Shown here in pieces: positions 19,428 through 20,399 of a DNA stretch of 20,399 bases. The stretch is from a virus: the IMG/VR virus record IMGVR_UViG_3300042541_001266, positions 1 through 20,399 of that record; one strand, given 5' to 3'. Both the position numbers and the translations under genes were made by a program. The stretch's first letter is position 1, and the number at the start of each line of letters is the position of its first letter. The notes under the pieces were generated by a model. That model was not told the DNA's origin. It searched no databases and saw nothing but the letters and a program-made list of their open reading frames with translations.

Positions 19428-19924
19428 CGACGGAGGCCCGGAAATGTTGCCAGTTTGTAGAAATTATACGGGAACGCCCTGCTCAAAACGTCCGTGCGGT
19501 TTGCCGTTGCAGACACCGCATCCCGGTTTACTTGCACGCCGGTGATGATGAGGGCCAGCGGCGGGCTGTTCTGCGGGCTGCTCGAGGCCTGATCGAGATA
19601 CACCCGGTATACACACTGCACCGGCTCTGACGGTTTAGTGATGGCGGCCTCAAGTGGGTCGATGAGTTCCCGACCGATGTTGGCAATGGTCAGCCTCATG
19701 TCCTGGTGGCCCTTACCGTCGAGGGACGGAAGGACAATCTGGAATGGCGTGACAGAGAAGGTCACCAGCTGGCCGGTTTCAAGAAGGTAGGACCACGGCT
19801 GGTTGTCGTTGGTCATATAGAACGTCTGTGGAAACAGAGAGTGGCTGAAGGAGAGTGTCTCTACATATCGCTGTGTCGCCGGGGCCGAAGCGTAAACCTC
19901 TTTAAGGGCTTGGCTGATCGTCAT
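19424..19924 (-). CDS. DUF1833 tail protein
   Basis: A 166-residue protein starting in a 4-base overlap with the tape measure stop. It shows the DUF1833 pattern (TISQALKEVYASAPA, then ETLSFSHSLF and LPSLDGKGHQDMRLTIANIG), a family found between the tape measure and NlpC/P60 genes in many siphophages. It is probably a distal tail component. No signal peptide or catalytic residues are seen. Confidence 0.85.
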   Translation of the reverse strand: MTISQALKEVYASAPATQRYVETLSFSHSLFPQTFYMTNDNQPWSYLLETGQLVTFSVTPFQIVLPSLDGKGHQDMRLTIANIGRELIDPLEAAITKPSEPVQCVYRVYLDQASSSPQNSPPLALIITGVQVNRDAVSATANRTDVLSRAFPYNFYKLATFPGLRR

Positions 19925-20399
19925 GATCTGCCCGCCCTCCGCAGCCCGTAACCTCGAGCAAGCGCCGCGTCGATCTTGTTGCCGCCGCGAATGAGCTTCT
20001 CGGCAAGCATGTCCTCAACCATTACCTCAAGTTCGCCTCTAGAGTTCTTGCGGGTGTTCACCGAGGCCGACGAGTTATTGATAACGGTCACGTTCATTTG
20101 AGGCACTGATGCCCCGCTCATCGGCGTGATGTTGGCGGGGCCGTGGATGATCTCGGGGCCGTTCTCGCCAGCGATGCCCCACTTGCCGGAGCCAAGGTTG
20201 CCGCCGTCAGCATAGAACCCGCCGAACGACATCCCGCCAACCGTGACCCCGCCCATGCCACCGGCCAGCATCGAGAGCAGTTTGAAGATCGAAGACTTTA
20301 TGAGTTGCGCGGCCAGCTGTGAAAGCTGTTGAGCAACACTGGCGGTCATGCTTGAGAAGGCGTCCTTCAGGCTCATTGTCCCGGAAATCAGACCTTCAA
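19921..20399 (-). CDS. Tail tape measure protein, C-terminal end (cut by window)
   Basis: The frame is open to the window edge: upstream of the ATG at 20376 it continues as EGLISGT, so that ATG is internal and the gene starts outside. The visible 158 codons hold the typical end of tape measure proteins: an amphipathic region (SLKDAFSSMTASVAQQLSQ), a hydrophobic Gly-rich stretch (MLAGGMGGVTVGGMSFGG), the marker YADGGNLGSGKWGIAGENGP and a Ser/Asn-rich linker. The full protein would set tail length and form part of the DNA-entry channel. Its stop overlaps DUF1833 by 4 bases. Confidence 0.88.
   Translation of the reverse strand, partial: EGLISGTMSLKDAFSSMTASVAQQLSQLAAQLIKSSIFKLLSMLAGGMGGVTVGGMSFGGFYADGGNLGSGKWGIAGENGPEIIHGPANITPMSGASVPQMNVTVINNSSASVNTRKNSRGELEVMVEDMLAEKLIRGGNKIDAALARGYGLRRAGRS

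Overview
The window is a continuous stretch of a temperate, siphovirus-like phage genome from an alphaproteobacterial host (Rhizobiales or Sphingomonadales style). The host assignment is inferred from the gene families present: the Gp157/ERF/SSB/lone DnaA-domain-IV early module, DUF6127, a Pam3_gp28-type holin, the tape measure/DUF1833/NlpC-P60/TipJ tail order, and a tRNA-Val(GAC) attachment core. It is not a chromosome-with-prophage junction. The attachment core lies in the middle, with phage genes on both sides, so this is the unintegrated (attP) form or a viral contig.

Left block, about 1-6643, all on the + strand: control and early genes. An XRE/S24-like repressor (88-666) lacks the residues needed for self-cleavage. 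It is followed by a promoter whose spacer holds a perfect palindrome, and by a ribosome-site inverted repeat. A tightly packed operon then runs from 734 to 6101, almost every stop overlapping the next start by 1-4 bases. It encodes two unknown proteins, a Gp157-like protein, an ERF annealing protein, a zinc-knuckle protein, a DnaA domain IV-like protein, SSB, an HNH nuclease, a DUF6378 protein, four micro-genes, an excisionase-like HTH protein and a tyrosine integrase. A gene of unknown function (6104-6643) follows.

Attachment region, 6645-6880: a complete lambda-like attP. It holds two direct arm repeats, a perfect IHF consensus, the 3' half of tRNA-Val(GAC) as core, a second perfect IHF consensus, a small inverted repeat, and three more arm repeats. 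Strikingly, a + strand ORF with a good ribosome site (6683-7294, a lytic transglycosylase) reads straight through it.

Short + strand cassette, 6683-7883: the transglycosylase and three small accessory genes, one DUF551-like. In a prophage this cassette would lie at the end next to host DNA.

Right block, 7888-20399, all on the - strand (read from right to left): end of the tape measure protein, DUF1833 tail protein, NlpC/P60 peptidase, TipJ/J-type tail tip protein, two paralogous tail proteins, a repeat-rich tail fibre, two small proteins, a large multi-module adhesin with a lectin-like C-terminus, and an unknown protein. After a hairpin come the lysis genes: a DUF6127 membrane protein, an M15 endolysin, a holin and a two-TM protein. 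The block ends with a small HExxH protein and an HTH-metallophosphoesterase.

The most unusual points are the attP embedded in an ORF, the probably non-cleavable repressor, the hairpin that could mask the first early gene's ribosome site only in read-through RNA, and a short motif shared between tail proteins. No wholly new defence or mobile system is evident. No complete RNA gene, CRISPR array or insertion sequence was seen.
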